Source: Penium margaritaceum (taxonomy: Eukaryota; Streptophyta; Zygnematophyceae; Desmidiales; Peniaceae). Taken from it: DNA of 64,000 bases. Location: assembly GCA_023375785.1 (NCBI GenBank), contig SZWC01000829.1:157298-221297 (forward strand). Direction: 5' to 3'. A model generated the notes under the pieces. It saw only the letters and a program-made list of their open reading frames with translations, had not been told where the DNA came from and searched no databases. Made by a program: the position numbers and the translations under genes. Below are positions 30,853-42,607 of the stretch, piece by piece; within the stretch, counting starts at the first letter, position 1, and the number at the start of each line of letters is the position of its first letter.

Positions 30853-31601
30853 CTAGGGCATGAAACGATGCTGCACTATTCCGGGCAAGACTACTTTATA
30901 CCGCCTCACACACTTGGACTGAAGTGTGTGGCTTTCTATGCCCAGACTTACCGCTTGAGCAGCATTGGCTGCTAAGTTGAGAGAGGGAAAGCTCGCATTC
31001 AAAAGTTAGCACCACAACTACAGTTGGATGTGAGTAATGACTGAGTTGACAGCCATAATGAGGTTTGGTCAGAGACCCCTCCCTCACAAACCTAGGCCCT
31101 CACCTTTATGAGGCTTTACCACCAACCATTCAGGAAAATGCACTATTGTTTGGCTTGAGGGGTTTGCTCTGTGAGCCCTGCCAGAGGATCGACAGCCCCA
31201 AACTCGAGCATCGTCCGTTTTTCTTGAAAACTAGAACACATCACAATATGCCTCTTGCAAATGCAGCCGTGCAGTTGTAATCTTCTAGAAAACTCACAAA
31301 TCGAGGTTATGGCTGTCTGAACCTTGGCAAACTCTATGCTACTCAGAGCAGCGGCCCACGACTGTCGATGACATGAGTGACGGTGGCTACTGCCAATGGA
31401 ACTGGACGTGCACTGCTACCAAGAGAAAGACTCCACAGGAGGAGACGGAAGCCATGTCTCTCACAATGATGCGACATCCCCTCCATTGCTCAGCACCCAC
31501 CGTTGTCAACTTCCACCGAGTCAGTCGTCTGCACAAGCATATATACCAACCAAGAGGTCCCAACACAGATCAATGAGACTGTGGATACACAAATTACAGT
31601 A
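30853..31601 (-). repeat. Element D 3' LTR
   Basis: It aligns with 40599-41318 through shared stretches such as GACTTGGACTGAAGTGTG, CATTCAAAAGTTAGCACCA and GCCCACCGTTGTCAAC. It is followed by CTCCCCCAT, the complement of a polypurine tract. Confidence 0.85.
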
Positions 31602-31859
31602 CTCCCCCATGACCTCTGGACACTAGTGTACATACATGTGCAAAAATCATTCATCGATAGTGCACAAAACATGTCATTCTTCCCCATGCTCTTATGCCCC
31701 CATACTCCAGCATGTCCACACAAGTGTGAAGACAAGAACATGAAGAGTTAGGGCATACACGAGGTAACGCAGGATAAGGGAGCTCACGGAGACAAAACAA
31801 TACACTCATGGATGTAGAATATCCAAAGTCCCAGTATTTTTGAACGGTGCATGCTTAAT

Positions 31860-33690
31860 GGCCTTGTTCAAGAAGTCACCCAGCTGTCGCACGGTCCCGA
31901 CCCACACAATTAGGATGCTGCCCTCATGCAACAAAGTGCGCACTTACTGGTACTCTGCATTGATGCGTTTTGTGTGAGTATGATGAATGATTCATTGTTT
32001 GCAATAGCGATGACACTCTTTTTGTCATAGCGTGGTGTGATGGGCGATGCAACCTGATGAAAATCACACAGTAGACGATGGAGCCACACACCCTCGCATG
32101 CACCTGCGCCCAATTCCATGTACTGTGCCTCCGTAGTTCTACATGCAATGCATCCTTGTTTGCCACTTCACCATAAGACAGCCATGCCGCCAACAAGGAA
32201 GATCCATTCAGTACGACTCTTGCTGTCTGTGCTCCTAGCCCTGTCACTATCCGTGTAGCCTTCGATGACTACGGAAGGCTGGTGGTGGAACCTCAATACA
32301 CGACGTGGAGTGTGGACAGCTTATCACACCACACGAATTGCTGCATCTAGCTGCAGCTGATGAGGGGACTGAGAGAGCTGAACCTGTAGGTTCACGTTAA
32401 AGACAATGTGTAATCGTGTGGTGGTGGTGAGGAACACTAGTAACCCAATGACAAAAATAAAGGTAGTCACGTCCACATTGACACCTAGTGTGTCAGCATC
32501 ATAAGCCTTTAGCTTGATCTGGTCGCCTGGGGTTATGGGAGTGGATGCACTAGGTACGGTGGGCAGGGGGTCCGCAAAGCGTTTAGACAATGTCTGCACA
32601 TAGCCTGCCTGATGCACACGAGAATGCCATGGGTACAGTTGTGCTCGATCTACATGCCCAGAAACACCTATGTAGGTCCAAGATCTTTCAGCTTATATGT
32701 GGAATGTACCATATCCTTCACTTTCTGGACATCGTCAAGGTCTTGGGATGCGATGAGAAGATTGTCCACGTAGACGAGCATGATGACAAGGGTGGTACCC
32801 ACCAGGGTGAAGAAGAGGACTGGATTTTCCACGATGTGCATCAAGCCACCCTTCAAGAGGATGCGACTGATCTCTGTGTTCCAGCACCTGGATGACTGTT
32901 TGAGGCCATAGAGGGCCTTCCTTAGTTGCGAGACACGACCAGTGCCATCCTCAAAACCTAGGGGCTGGACCATGCAAAGCTCCTCCCCATCAAGAGCACC
33001 ATGCAAGAAGACATTGTTCACGTCCATCTTGTGGAGCTCCCGGTCATGGCGCGCGACCATGCTGAAGAGTGCACAACTGGTGGTAAAACGACCAACCGGC
33101 GCAAAAACCTGGTTGAACTGCACTCCTGGTACTTGTGCAAAGCCTTTGGCCGTTACGCGGGGTTTGTACCTGTCCAGCATGCCGTCCGGCTTCCACTTGT
33201 CACGGAAAACCCACTTGACCCCAATCGCTTTACAGCCCAGGGACAAGTCAAATAACTCGTACATTGTATGCTCATCGATAGTGGCCATTTCCTCCTTGCA
33301 AGCAGCTTCCCACCAGTCAGTGTCAGGTGTATCCCTAGCCTCACGGAGGCTCTGTGGATCGGCTGCCAGCAAAGACGGCCTGGCTGTCAATAGACGAGCA
33401 CTACCAAGGCTCGTTGGAGCACGGAAACTTGAGACAAAGACAGCACATAGATGCTCTTGAGAAATCAGGGCACAACCCAATGTGGATCTAAGATGAAGAT
33501 CCGTTGTGATGACAGCTAGGACAGTCAGACCCAAGGCCTTAGTCCCTGGATCCCCACTCACCACAGTGTGAGAAGGGAGCATGGGACAGAGGCTAGTGGC
33601 TGGATGCGGCAAAACGATGACAGGATGTATGCCTGATGAAGGCACTGGAGTGCCTGGATGAAGACGGTCACTCCACGAGTGCGAGATCAT
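31860..33690 (-). pseudogene. Element D reverse transcriptase and RNase H remnant
   Basis: Reverse transcriptase is on the minus strand at 33690-32668, with AIGVKWVFRDKWKPDG, RYKPRVTAKGFAQVPG, APVGRFTTS, LYGLKQSSRCWN and a YVDNLLIAS active-site block. RNase H and connection fragments continue down to about 31860. Parts are in normal order, broken. Confidence 0.83.
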
Positions 33691-35460
33691 GTCGGACCAG
33701 CACTAGAGGAGTGGGTGTGCCAGGGTCAAGGAGGCAAGGACACGACGGGTCGCTCCACTGGAGTGACCAATGCAAGAAGACTGCTCGACTGGTCGACAGA
33801 GACAGCAATCGGAGTGACTGAATCCGTTGACTATGTGGTGGAGTATGCGGCCGAAGAAGTGGTCGCAATCGCCTGGTTGGCGGAGTCAACAACCGAAGAG
33901 GTGGACTCGGTGACTCTGGTGCAGTGGGGGTGTCTGGTGTGTGTGGAGGCATAGGTGACTTTGTGGAACCAGTGACTCTGGACACTGATGGACAGGGAGC
34001 AACATTGTGCATTGGCACAAAATCTCTCCATGCAATGGTGGTGACAGGCCCGGAAGCATCCTGGCATGTACAAAAGGGATATCGCTCTTATCTTTGAGGA
34101 GAAATCTCCTCAAAGATCAGAGCGTCACGTGACTTGATGATGCGATGCTGGACAGAAACCCAGAACCTCCAGGCCTTCGACTACCAAGACACCCCAAGAA
34201 AGGTACAGAGCCGATCACCGGGAGTTTGCTTGCCGTCTCGCTTGTCTTCCGGGAGCTAGACGCTAGCAATGCCACCCCCGACGCTTGCAGGATAAAGATC
34301 TACGCGCTGCCCATACCAATGCTGGTAGTGAGTGACAAGACGGGGCAAGGGATTGTGAGGAACTCTGTTCCACACCAAGGTCATGTCCGACATGGCCTCA
34401 AAGAAGAAGCCTTGGGAGAAACCAGAATCAATGTGCATAGTACGGGCTGCATCAGCCATGGTGCAGTTCTAGCGCTCAGAGACACTATTCTGATCTAGAG
34501 TGTTAGGCACATATGTCTCATGTCTAACACCACTGGTCATGATTCGCATCCTTCGTACCACTCACCACCACGATCAGAGCAGAAGCAGCAAAGAGGATGA
34601 CCACACTCACATTGTGCGGAGAGGAGCCAATCACAAATCGCAGCCGCTCTGTTACTCTTCTGCTAGAGGTTGAACACCCATAGAAAACAAGTGTAGACTT
34701 CAATAAGGATGAGAACGTAACGACCACGCTCCATAACAGACTCAATAGGTACAGGGCCCATGAGGTCAGGCTGGGCCAGCTCAATCGGGTGGGAGGCACG
34801 CAAAGATGAGACATGATGAAATGACCTGTGAATCTTCCCCTGAGTGCACTGGATGCATTCAGTTTTGCAAGACAACTGAAAGGTGGCTGGATTGAGGCCA
34901 AGGGCAAGGTGTGTTTGGAGCATGCTCTGAATGACAGAGCTATATACGTGGCACATGCGACGGTGGAGGAGGTGAGTATGTTGTAGAGACAGAGTGGTCA
35001 TGAAAAAAACATACGCCTAGTCTGAAGAGAGGGATGAGGACATGGAAGACAGACAGGTGACATACCACAAGTCATTATGGGACTCTGCACACAACATCAC
35101 ATGACCAGACAAACGGAGAGTGACTGTGTCATGCCATGGGAGTGCAAAACATCCATGTTCATTTGTTGAAGAGGAGTGATGAACAAAAGGCTAAGCTCAA
35201 AACCAGGCACATACAGCACATCAGTGACATAGACGTTGCCAGACAGACCCTGAAAACGGACAGCACCAACACCAGGAACAGGAAGCACCTGACCAGACCT
35301 AGTCTGAGCACTCTAGATTTCGCCAACCAGGCCAAACATACTAAACGCCTGCAGACAAGATGTCATGTGATGTGTAGTGCCGAAGTCGATGATCCAGGTA
35401 CCATGAGGCTCACGGACAGAGGCGGTAATGCTGCACAGAGCGACCTGACATGACGCGGGT
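33691..35460 (-). pseudogene. Element D linker, integrase and protease remnant
   Basis: Minus strand from the right: protease-region DNA (VLPVPGVGAVRFQGLSGNVY type) near 35450-35100, integrase zinc-binding part (LLHRRMCHVYS, CIQCTQGKIHR) at about 34980-34820, and core fragments to about 34256 including DAARTMHIDSG. A Pro/Ser/Thr-rich linker continues to 33700. Broken. Confidence 0.75.
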
Positions 35461-35589
35461 AACTGGCGATATGCATGAGTCTAAGAGAAAAAGTGTGCCT
35501 ACCAATCTTCAAGCCAAGCTAAATCATCCAAGATGAGGGTAGGAAAACGACTACCATCAATAGGAGGAACATTGCGGAGAGCAGCCTCA

Positions 35590-38500
35590 GTCTGATAACT
35601 ACCTTTGACCTCTTGGCTTGCGCACATACAAATTGTACTTCCCTGGGGATGACAAGGGGGGATGCGGAGGCAGTGTACAATGAGCTGCTCTAGCGGGCGG
35701 TTGCAAGCAGAGGACCAAGGAGTCGAGAGGTGTTATGGCGTGGTCATGCTGGAGGGAGGCACTGAGGTGTAACTCAGCTGCGACGGTAGAGGTTACCACG
35801 TCGGATGAGGAGTACATGCATTAACGGGCCTGACAGGAGGCATGGGAGGAGTCGCGGACCAAGTCACTATTGCTATGGTGCTAGTGGAGGAGGTGGCTAC
35901 TGAGGAAGTGGATCAAGTACCCACAGGAGAGGCAGTGGTTGCTGGGGTGGTACCAAGGTGCAGCTCACGCTCGCGACACATGGGGCTGATGACACGAGAC
36001 TCTTCAGTGGGTGATGGACAGGTGTACCAGCCATTATCCGTCTAGCCACAATTGTGGCAGACAAGAGAGCTTCCACGAGAGGATCTGCTGTCCAATGGCT
36101 GCTCGGTCTTCCCCTGTCCCTTCTTTCCACTTCCCTCATGACTATAGCCAGCACCACGCGTGGCTCCAGCTACACTAAGGGTCCCAGAAGACGGAGGCAT
36201 AGGAGAGGCGGAGCTGACTGCTGCCACGACGTCCATATCTCCATGCTGCAGGCGGGTTTCCTGAATTGCCTCCTCCCATGACAGGAACCGGGATTCGATC
36301 TAGGACATCAGAGTGCCTTTGGATGCCATGGCCTCCAAAATTTCGAGGTCCAAGTCGACAAGGATCTTCCCGTATTCGGGAGTCGAGCCATTCTTGATGG
36401 TGACGAGGGCAGCTAGTGGAGGCAGACCAGCCTTGTCGAGTTGACAAAGAAGTGTTGAATTGTGTGCACCTTGTCCACTGGCTGGCTGGTTGGCTGGCTG
36501 GCTACACAAACAGACAAGGCATGCCCCGCTCTATGGATCATGTCCCCTTGCAATGCTCAGGAATGCACTGCTCGTAATGGGTATGCCCCCTAGAGAGCAT
36601 CATAGGAAACACACCCTTGTGGCCTTGTTGGAACAGGCGCCGGAGCTCATGGATTGCGGACTCAAACCCTGCGACGGCGGTGGTTTTCTTTTTGGCCCAA
36701 AATGGGATAGGAAGCTTCTAGGAAGCTAACTAGGAAGCCTCTAGGAAGCTTACTAGAACCTGCCTTGAGGATGACACTTGGCGGTCACAGGACGCGCCAA
36801 GTAGGACTGTAGGTTGAGGTTGGATCCTGTGGAGCCACTACGAGCAAAAGCACTAGCAAAGGTTTACAAGTATGAAAGCCTGTACCTTGGATGCATCCAT
36901 TTACATTTCTTGCCTTAAGACTCCTCACAGAGTATCAAACCAAGGGTAGACACTAAACACCTTCATGCGGACTTTGTGAGGTTACAAACTGAACGAAACT
37001 AAAGTGTGGATCTCTCTTTTGAGGGTGATACGTCATCTTGGTTACAATACCAAGAGCAGTCAGCGGTCTCCCATGTCGGGATCCGTTGTCTAGACCGTTG
37101 CTATCCGACGCATTGAAAGAGGGTTATGGGCCCACACTTCTGGTTCCAATGCACGTTCCCACGACTGACTCATGCGTGGTCTTGCAGGACACACAGGTAA
37201 AATAGGGACACAAAGATCGGACGTCTCCATCTGCTCTATCGGCTCCATCGGCTTCTTCACGTCGGATGCGTGCATGTGGCGGACTAGGGGACAAGGAATA
37301 GCTCTGTCCATGTTGGAAAAGATCCTCGAGCACCAACGGGATAAAGCTCTTCCCCTTTAGAAGGTTATATAACCCTGATTCCTTTTCTCACGACGGCACC
37401 ATTGCCTTAGGCGATCATTGGCGGGAGGGGTATGCAACAGAACCAACTGCACCTTTGACAACGGTTACAGTCAGCAGCCTCATCAGCCTCATGGGCCCCA
37501 ACAAAACATAGTAGCAGCGAGCTAGTAGAGAAGACGAGCTACCACCAGAAATGGCGGACCTGACTCAGGTTAAAAAAGGTTCAAGCTCCTGCTCCAGTCA
37601 AGGCAGCAAGGGAAGCGGTGGCAGTGGAGGGAAAGGCAATGGTAGCGGGAAGAGTTCTAAGAAGCTCGACAACTGTCACAACCGTGGCAAGGCTGGACAC
37701 AGAGCTAGGGACTGCCGTAATCCCAAGAAAGAAGGCGGGAACAAGGGTGGGAAGGAGAAGAAGGAGCTCACCAACATGATGGCTGAATGGTTGTCTATGA
37801 AGGGGGCAACGCTCCTCAGGCCAGGGACATTCGCCCTTGACGCGGGCACCAACCACCACTCCTCAAAAGAACAGGGTGCATTTGTCTCCATGGCCAAATC
37901 TGACATGCACATTATGTGTGCAAATGGCAGCGTTGTCCAAGCCATGGGCAAAAGAGACAAGATGATCACGTTCATCGTGAACGGTGTAGAGAAGGAGTTC
38001 AATCTGCTAAAGGTGGTGTACATGCGCTCCTTTGCAGCGAACCTGCTGTCAGTCTCAGAAATCACCGACAACATGACCATGGTGTTCACCAACAAGGAAG
38101 CCGTGGTCTTAAAAAAAAGAACATCAAGATTTTGTACACCAAAGACGATCTCATGTTTCAAGTTCCAAGGCTCGACGGCCTCTACGTACTTCAAACCAAG
38201 GTCATCAAGGCGTCGGATGAGGGACTAGCATGTGCCACCAAGACAGTGGCACCGAAGCCAAAGGATGCACTGTCAGCGACCGCTGGGGTTGCCACATCAA
38301 CCAAGGACGCTGACGCTAAGCTGTGGCACCGGCGATTTGGCCACGTGGCCAACAGCGCACTGTGGAAGATGCAAGAGCAAGAGGTGGTCCGCAGAATGGA
38401 AGGCTTCAACATGAAGCATGGAGAAGGGTGTACATTGTGTGAACCATGCCTCCAAACGAAGGAAAAGAAGAGGTCGTTTGGGAGAGGAGGTCAACGGGCG

Positions 38501-39415
38501 TAGAATGTCTTGGACCTGATCCACAGAGACGTGTGTGGACCCTTCCGTACAACGTCTAATGGAGGAAGCAAGTACTTCCTGACCTTCATCGACGACCACA
38601 TTCACAAGGTGTGGATCTACTTCCTCAAAACCAAGGGAGAGGTCAAGGAGAAGCTCCTCGAGTTCATTGACATGGTAGAGCGGCAAACGTCAAAGAAGGT
38701 GAAGACGCTCTGAAGCGACAACAGGGGTGAGTATGAGGCATCATTGAAGTTTTTGTTTTTCTTGTGGGCTTAAGGTGAGGATCTTTGGGCCTACTAAACC
38801 CTGAAGTACGACTCCTCTATCTGTGAGGAGCTGTTTGATGTAGGCTGTGGTGCTATGGACCTTGTGTTTGCCGCACCAAAGTGTGATCGCACTGACCTCG
38901 ACCACTTCATCTGCAATCCTATTGGCAGCATGGACCCTGATCTCCATGAGGCTTGGAGTACCCTCACGCGTCCTTGGCGTGCTTCTAGCCAGGCCGTTAT
39001 TAGTCACCTTCTGAGGAACCTCAGTGACCTCAATTCCGGTGACTCCGAGTATGTCACCACCTATTGGCGGCTTGCATAGGATCCTCTTGTCAAGGTGGGA
39101 TGGTGGTGTCTCAAAATCCTTTGGCATGTGATGAGTACTGGTTGCAGTGCCTAGAGACCCTATGACACTTGAGATGAATTGCTGGTGCTGCTGCTAGTGC
39201 TGCTAGGCCACAATCTGGACCGCGGCACAGATTACGGGACCAGGCTGGCAAGGAAGAGGCAACTCAACGGGTATGAATGCCTAAGAAGAATGCAAGGTGG
39301 CTAAGAGTGTGCACAGGTCATCAACATGTTGCTGAAGAGCAGCAACTGGGTCAGCTGGTGGTGTCATGCTAGCATAGGTGGACTGCACATCACTAGTGGT
39401 ACTGGGTCTGGCCAT
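35590..39415 (-). pseudogene. Element D gag remnant, interrupted by fragment G
   Basis: The N-terminal part starts at 39415 on the minus strand (MARPSTTSDVQSTYASMTPP) and includes a PKDFETPPS motif near 39125, like element B gag. The part from about 36470 to 35840 has a LDLEILEAMASKGTL helix and a CHNCG-type knuckle near 36050. G occupies the middle. Broken. Confidence 0.65.
36470..38790 (+). mobile_element. Fragment G: second copia lineage inserted in element D, truncated
   Basis: Plus-strand DNA with a partial LTR or leader (about 36530-37125), a GGTTATGGGCCCA motif at 37123, a Gly/Ser-rich gag end with knuckle CHNRGKAGHRARDC (about 37674), a protease signature DAGTNHH (about 37840), an integrase zinc-binding part (LWHRRFGHVA, CTLCEPC) and a start of the integrase core (HRDVCGPF, TFIDDHI). 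It stops before reverse transcriptase. Motif spelling differs from A-D and resembles element I. Broken and truncated. A CTAGGAAGCT run occurs at 36709-36752, and a (TGGC)n-like run at 36478-36503 marks the left junction. Confidence 0.78.
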
Positions 39416-39479
39416 GGTGGCGGGCGGCGGACGCTGCCAATGATACCTAGTCTTCTATTGTGGGACAGTAAAAGTTGAG

Positions 39480-40598
39480 AAAAAAAAACCCTGTGACCAC
39501 TTTTCACGAGGATTCGAATCAAGGAGGTAGAATGACATTTTTGTGTTTTTTCTTCAATAAAACCCTGCCATTTTTCCTCCTTGTCGAATTTATTGAAGTA
39601 TCTGCCGGTAGTTGGTGGCCGACAGCACCTCCACTGCCAAGGATGGAGGCAGCTGCATGAAATCTCACGTAGCTTCTGTGTACCTTCTGCGGCTGGTTGT
39701 GCTATGGTTGTAGCTGCAACCGAGGCCCTGCCCTTCCGGCTGCCAAAGTGGAGCTAGAGGGCCGCCGACGCTGCTGCAGTCGCGGCCGCCATGGGGCTGT
39801 TATTGCTGCTAGGATGTTGCTACTGCTGCTGCTACTACACGGGATGCTGCTGCTACTACTTCATGTAGTGGTTGTGAGTTGCTACTGTTGCTGCTGCTAA
39901 TGCTGCTGCCGTTGCAGATGCTGCTGTCGCCGCTACTTTGCGTTGCTAACGCTATTGCTGCGCACTGCTACTGCTGTCGTTGCTGTTACGCACTGCTCCT
40001 GCTGCTGCTGCACTGCTGGACTACTGCTGCTTCCCTACGCGCTTGCAGGTGGCAGCGGTGGCGGCACTTCGCTGCCACGTGGCAGTGAGGCAGAGCATGT
40101 GGGAGCAAGTGCATTTTTTTTCTTCTTTCATTTCTTGTTTCCCCGTCTGGCCAGTCTGACCGCACTGCTTCCTCAGCTGCTGACCTGGCTGTACCCGGGA
40201 GGGAGGAAAGAGGTTGGGAGCAGCGTGTCGATGATGAGAGGGAAGAGGGAGAGTCAAGGAGGGAAGAGAGGCAGCGGGGACACTTCCCTGCTGCGTGGTA
40301 GTGCTGTCACCACATACGCCGGCTCTGCCGACGGTGTCGTGCCACTTTGCGTAATCCGCGTGATCCCCTAGGCTACCACCGCCATCGGGTCAATGCCGCG
40401 AAGAAAACTTCAGCAGCATTTCCCCTTCATCGGGAGCGTTTTGAAGCCGCGACCAGGAGAGGCTAACTCTGGCCGGAAAAATCTGGCAGAGTTTCCCATG
40501 CACTCGCGCATATGGAGGTCCAACAACATTGGCTGGCACCTGTATGCCGCTACTACTACTCAGTGTATTGCATCTGCTACACTATGGCTCTGACACCA
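39480..40598 (-). repeat. Element D leader with GCT-rich tract and primer site
   Basis: About 39690-40020 is a degenerate (GCT)n tract. The rest to 40585 is non-coding leader. The primer site TGGTGTCAGAGCC (minus strand) occupies 40586-40598, one base away from the common TGGTATCAGAGC. Confidence 0.7.
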
Positions 40599-41318
40599 AG
40601 CTAGAAATGATCTTGCACTAGTCTGGACAGACTGTTTTATGCCACCTCTCAGACTTGGACTGAAGTGTGCAGTCTGCTGCGCTCAGACTGCGCCTGAGCA
40701 TCGCTGGCTGCTCAGCTGTGAGAGGGAAAGCTTGCATTCAAAAGTTAGCACCAGAACTGTAGTTGGATGTGAGCAATGACTGAGTTGACAGCAAGAATGA
40801 TGTTTGGTGAGAGACACCTTCCACACTAACCTAGGCCCTCACCTCTGTGAGGGTTGTTACTGATTCAACCAACCAATTAGGAAATGCACTATTTTCTGGC
40901 CTGAGGGCTTTTGTTGGTGAGCCCTACCAGAGGACCGACAACCCCAAACCGGAGCTTCGTCCGTTTTTCCTGAAAACTGGACCACACCAAAACATGCACG
41001 TTGCAAACGCAACCATGCAGTCAGAATCAGCTAGAAAATTCACAACGCAATACTATGGCTGTCTGAACCTTGGCAAACTGTACGCTACTCAGAGCAGCCG
41101 CCTACGACTGTCGGTAACATAAGGACTGCTGCCGATGGAGCTAGACGCGCACTGCTACCAAGAGGGAGACTCCACACAAGGATATGGAAGCCATGTATCT
41201 TACAATGATGCAATGTCCCCTCCATCACTCAACGCCCACCGTTGTCAACGTCCACTGAGTCAGTCGCCTCTACGAGCATCCTCACCATAGGTTGGAACAC
41301 ATACCAGTGTGACAATTC
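40599..41318 (-). repeat. Element D 5' LTR
   Basis: Partner of 30853-31601. Its outer end lies at about 41310-41320, where the hAT transposon appears to begin, so the precise terminus is uncertain. Confidence 0.8.
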
Positions 41319-41329
41319 CAGTTTTACCA

Positions 41330-42607
41330 TAGGGGTCTGTTTATGGGCAATACAACAACATCTGTACATCGATTTACATCGATGTAGCATCGATGTCGTT
41401 GTTTCACCAGGTCAGTTTCAACAGTGCGCGAGCATGAGTGCACCACCGCTCGGCTGACTGTTGAACGGCCAATGGCAATTAACCACCGTGGAATGTCGAC
41501 GGCCATCGATGTGCCGATGCTTATCGATGTGGCAGTCCACGCTGTTCATGAAATGGTACATGAAAGCAAAGGAATGTAAGGACCTACTTCTCTGGTTTAC
41601 TGTGATTTCAGCAACAGTTGTAGAGTATACTATACTTACAAGCACGTTCAACTTCTCGCATAACATATTGAAGCCATGGGTATGAAAGCTCCTTGCTTTC
41701 AAGTTTTGAATGGACAATTTCTTGAAAACCTATACTACCTGTTTGAATTTCATACGTGTCCAAAAAAAATCATGATTTTCAAAATCCCTCTCTTTTCGAG
41801 TGTCAAAATCTTGGTTATTTTTCCTTCATGTGCTGTCAATCCGCTGATATCTCCATTTGTCAACAAAATTGTTCTTTTCATCGATCCATCCAATTTAATG
41901 ATGTAATACATTGCAGCACTCTTGATGTCCGTCATCCTTGGGCCACAGTGTACACACACGGTGTGTGGATTTAGTTCCTTTGCAATGATTATAAAGTTTT
42001 TGGAATAGTGTTTTGAAGAATTTCCAGATCCTTTTGCTAAAGTTTGGCATACATTCAGCAGATTAATACCTTTAACGTTTCAAAAGGAATCACACACCTG
42101 GACGGTGCTTCTGTACCAAACACGTCAAACCCTCATACAGAGCTTGCTACCATGGCTGAATTGTGCCATCCAACGTTGTCGGTGGCTCAAAGAATAGGCT
42201 TGTTCAAACTACCAATCGCACCACCGTCGGTTCGCTCGAACCACTGCCCCTTTGAACCACCGCCAGTTCGAAACACCGCCGGTTCAAACCACCGCTGGTT
42301 CAATCAAACCACTGCCGGTTTCAAACCCCGCCGGTTCAAACCAGCCATTCATTCATACCAACGGCTGGTTCAAACCAAAGTCTGAAACAGCCATTGATTC
42401 CCATCGCCTGCTGGTGTGAATCACCGGCTACCATGCCAATAGCGACTCGAATGACCTGGTGGTTGATGGTTCAGCCTAGCAGGGCTTGCGAAGCGACGTC
42501 CACGGTCAAGGCACAAGCCACCAAGCTATTAGCTGATGGCTACAGTGCCTTAGTTGTGAAAATCATTGCTCCACTTTCCGGGCCACTAAGCCCTAAACCC
42601 CGATACA
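41330..42607 (+). other. hAT 5' non-coding region with repeat arrays
   Basis: ATCGATGT-type octamers occur at about 41362-41400 and 41505-41530. At 42200-42380 about nine copies of a degenerate unit with the core GGTTCAAACCACCGC recur roughly every 20 bases. AT-rich DNA between them holds no convincing frame. Confidence 0.6.

Larger units (their letters stand above)
30853..41318 (-). mobile_element. Element D: Ty1/copia LTR retrotransposon, old, broken, with G inside
   Basis: Minus-strand copia element. The 3' LTR is about 30853-31601, with a polypurine tract at 31602-31610. The 5' LTR is about 40599-41318, with a primer site at 40586-40598 (TGGTGTCAGAGCC on the minus strand). Parts from the right: GCT-rich leader, gag (39415 down, interrupted by G, resuming at about 36470), protease, integrase, reverse transcriptase, RNase H. 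The LTRs look about 80% alike by eye, clearly older than A-C. Roughly twenty breaks. No target duplication was recognised. Confidence 0.82.

Noticed and set aside
38741-39127. 128-codon minus-strand frame as an independent gene
   Set aside because: It opens with the PKDFETPP motif of copia gag and lies within element D; the remainder has no recognisable domain.
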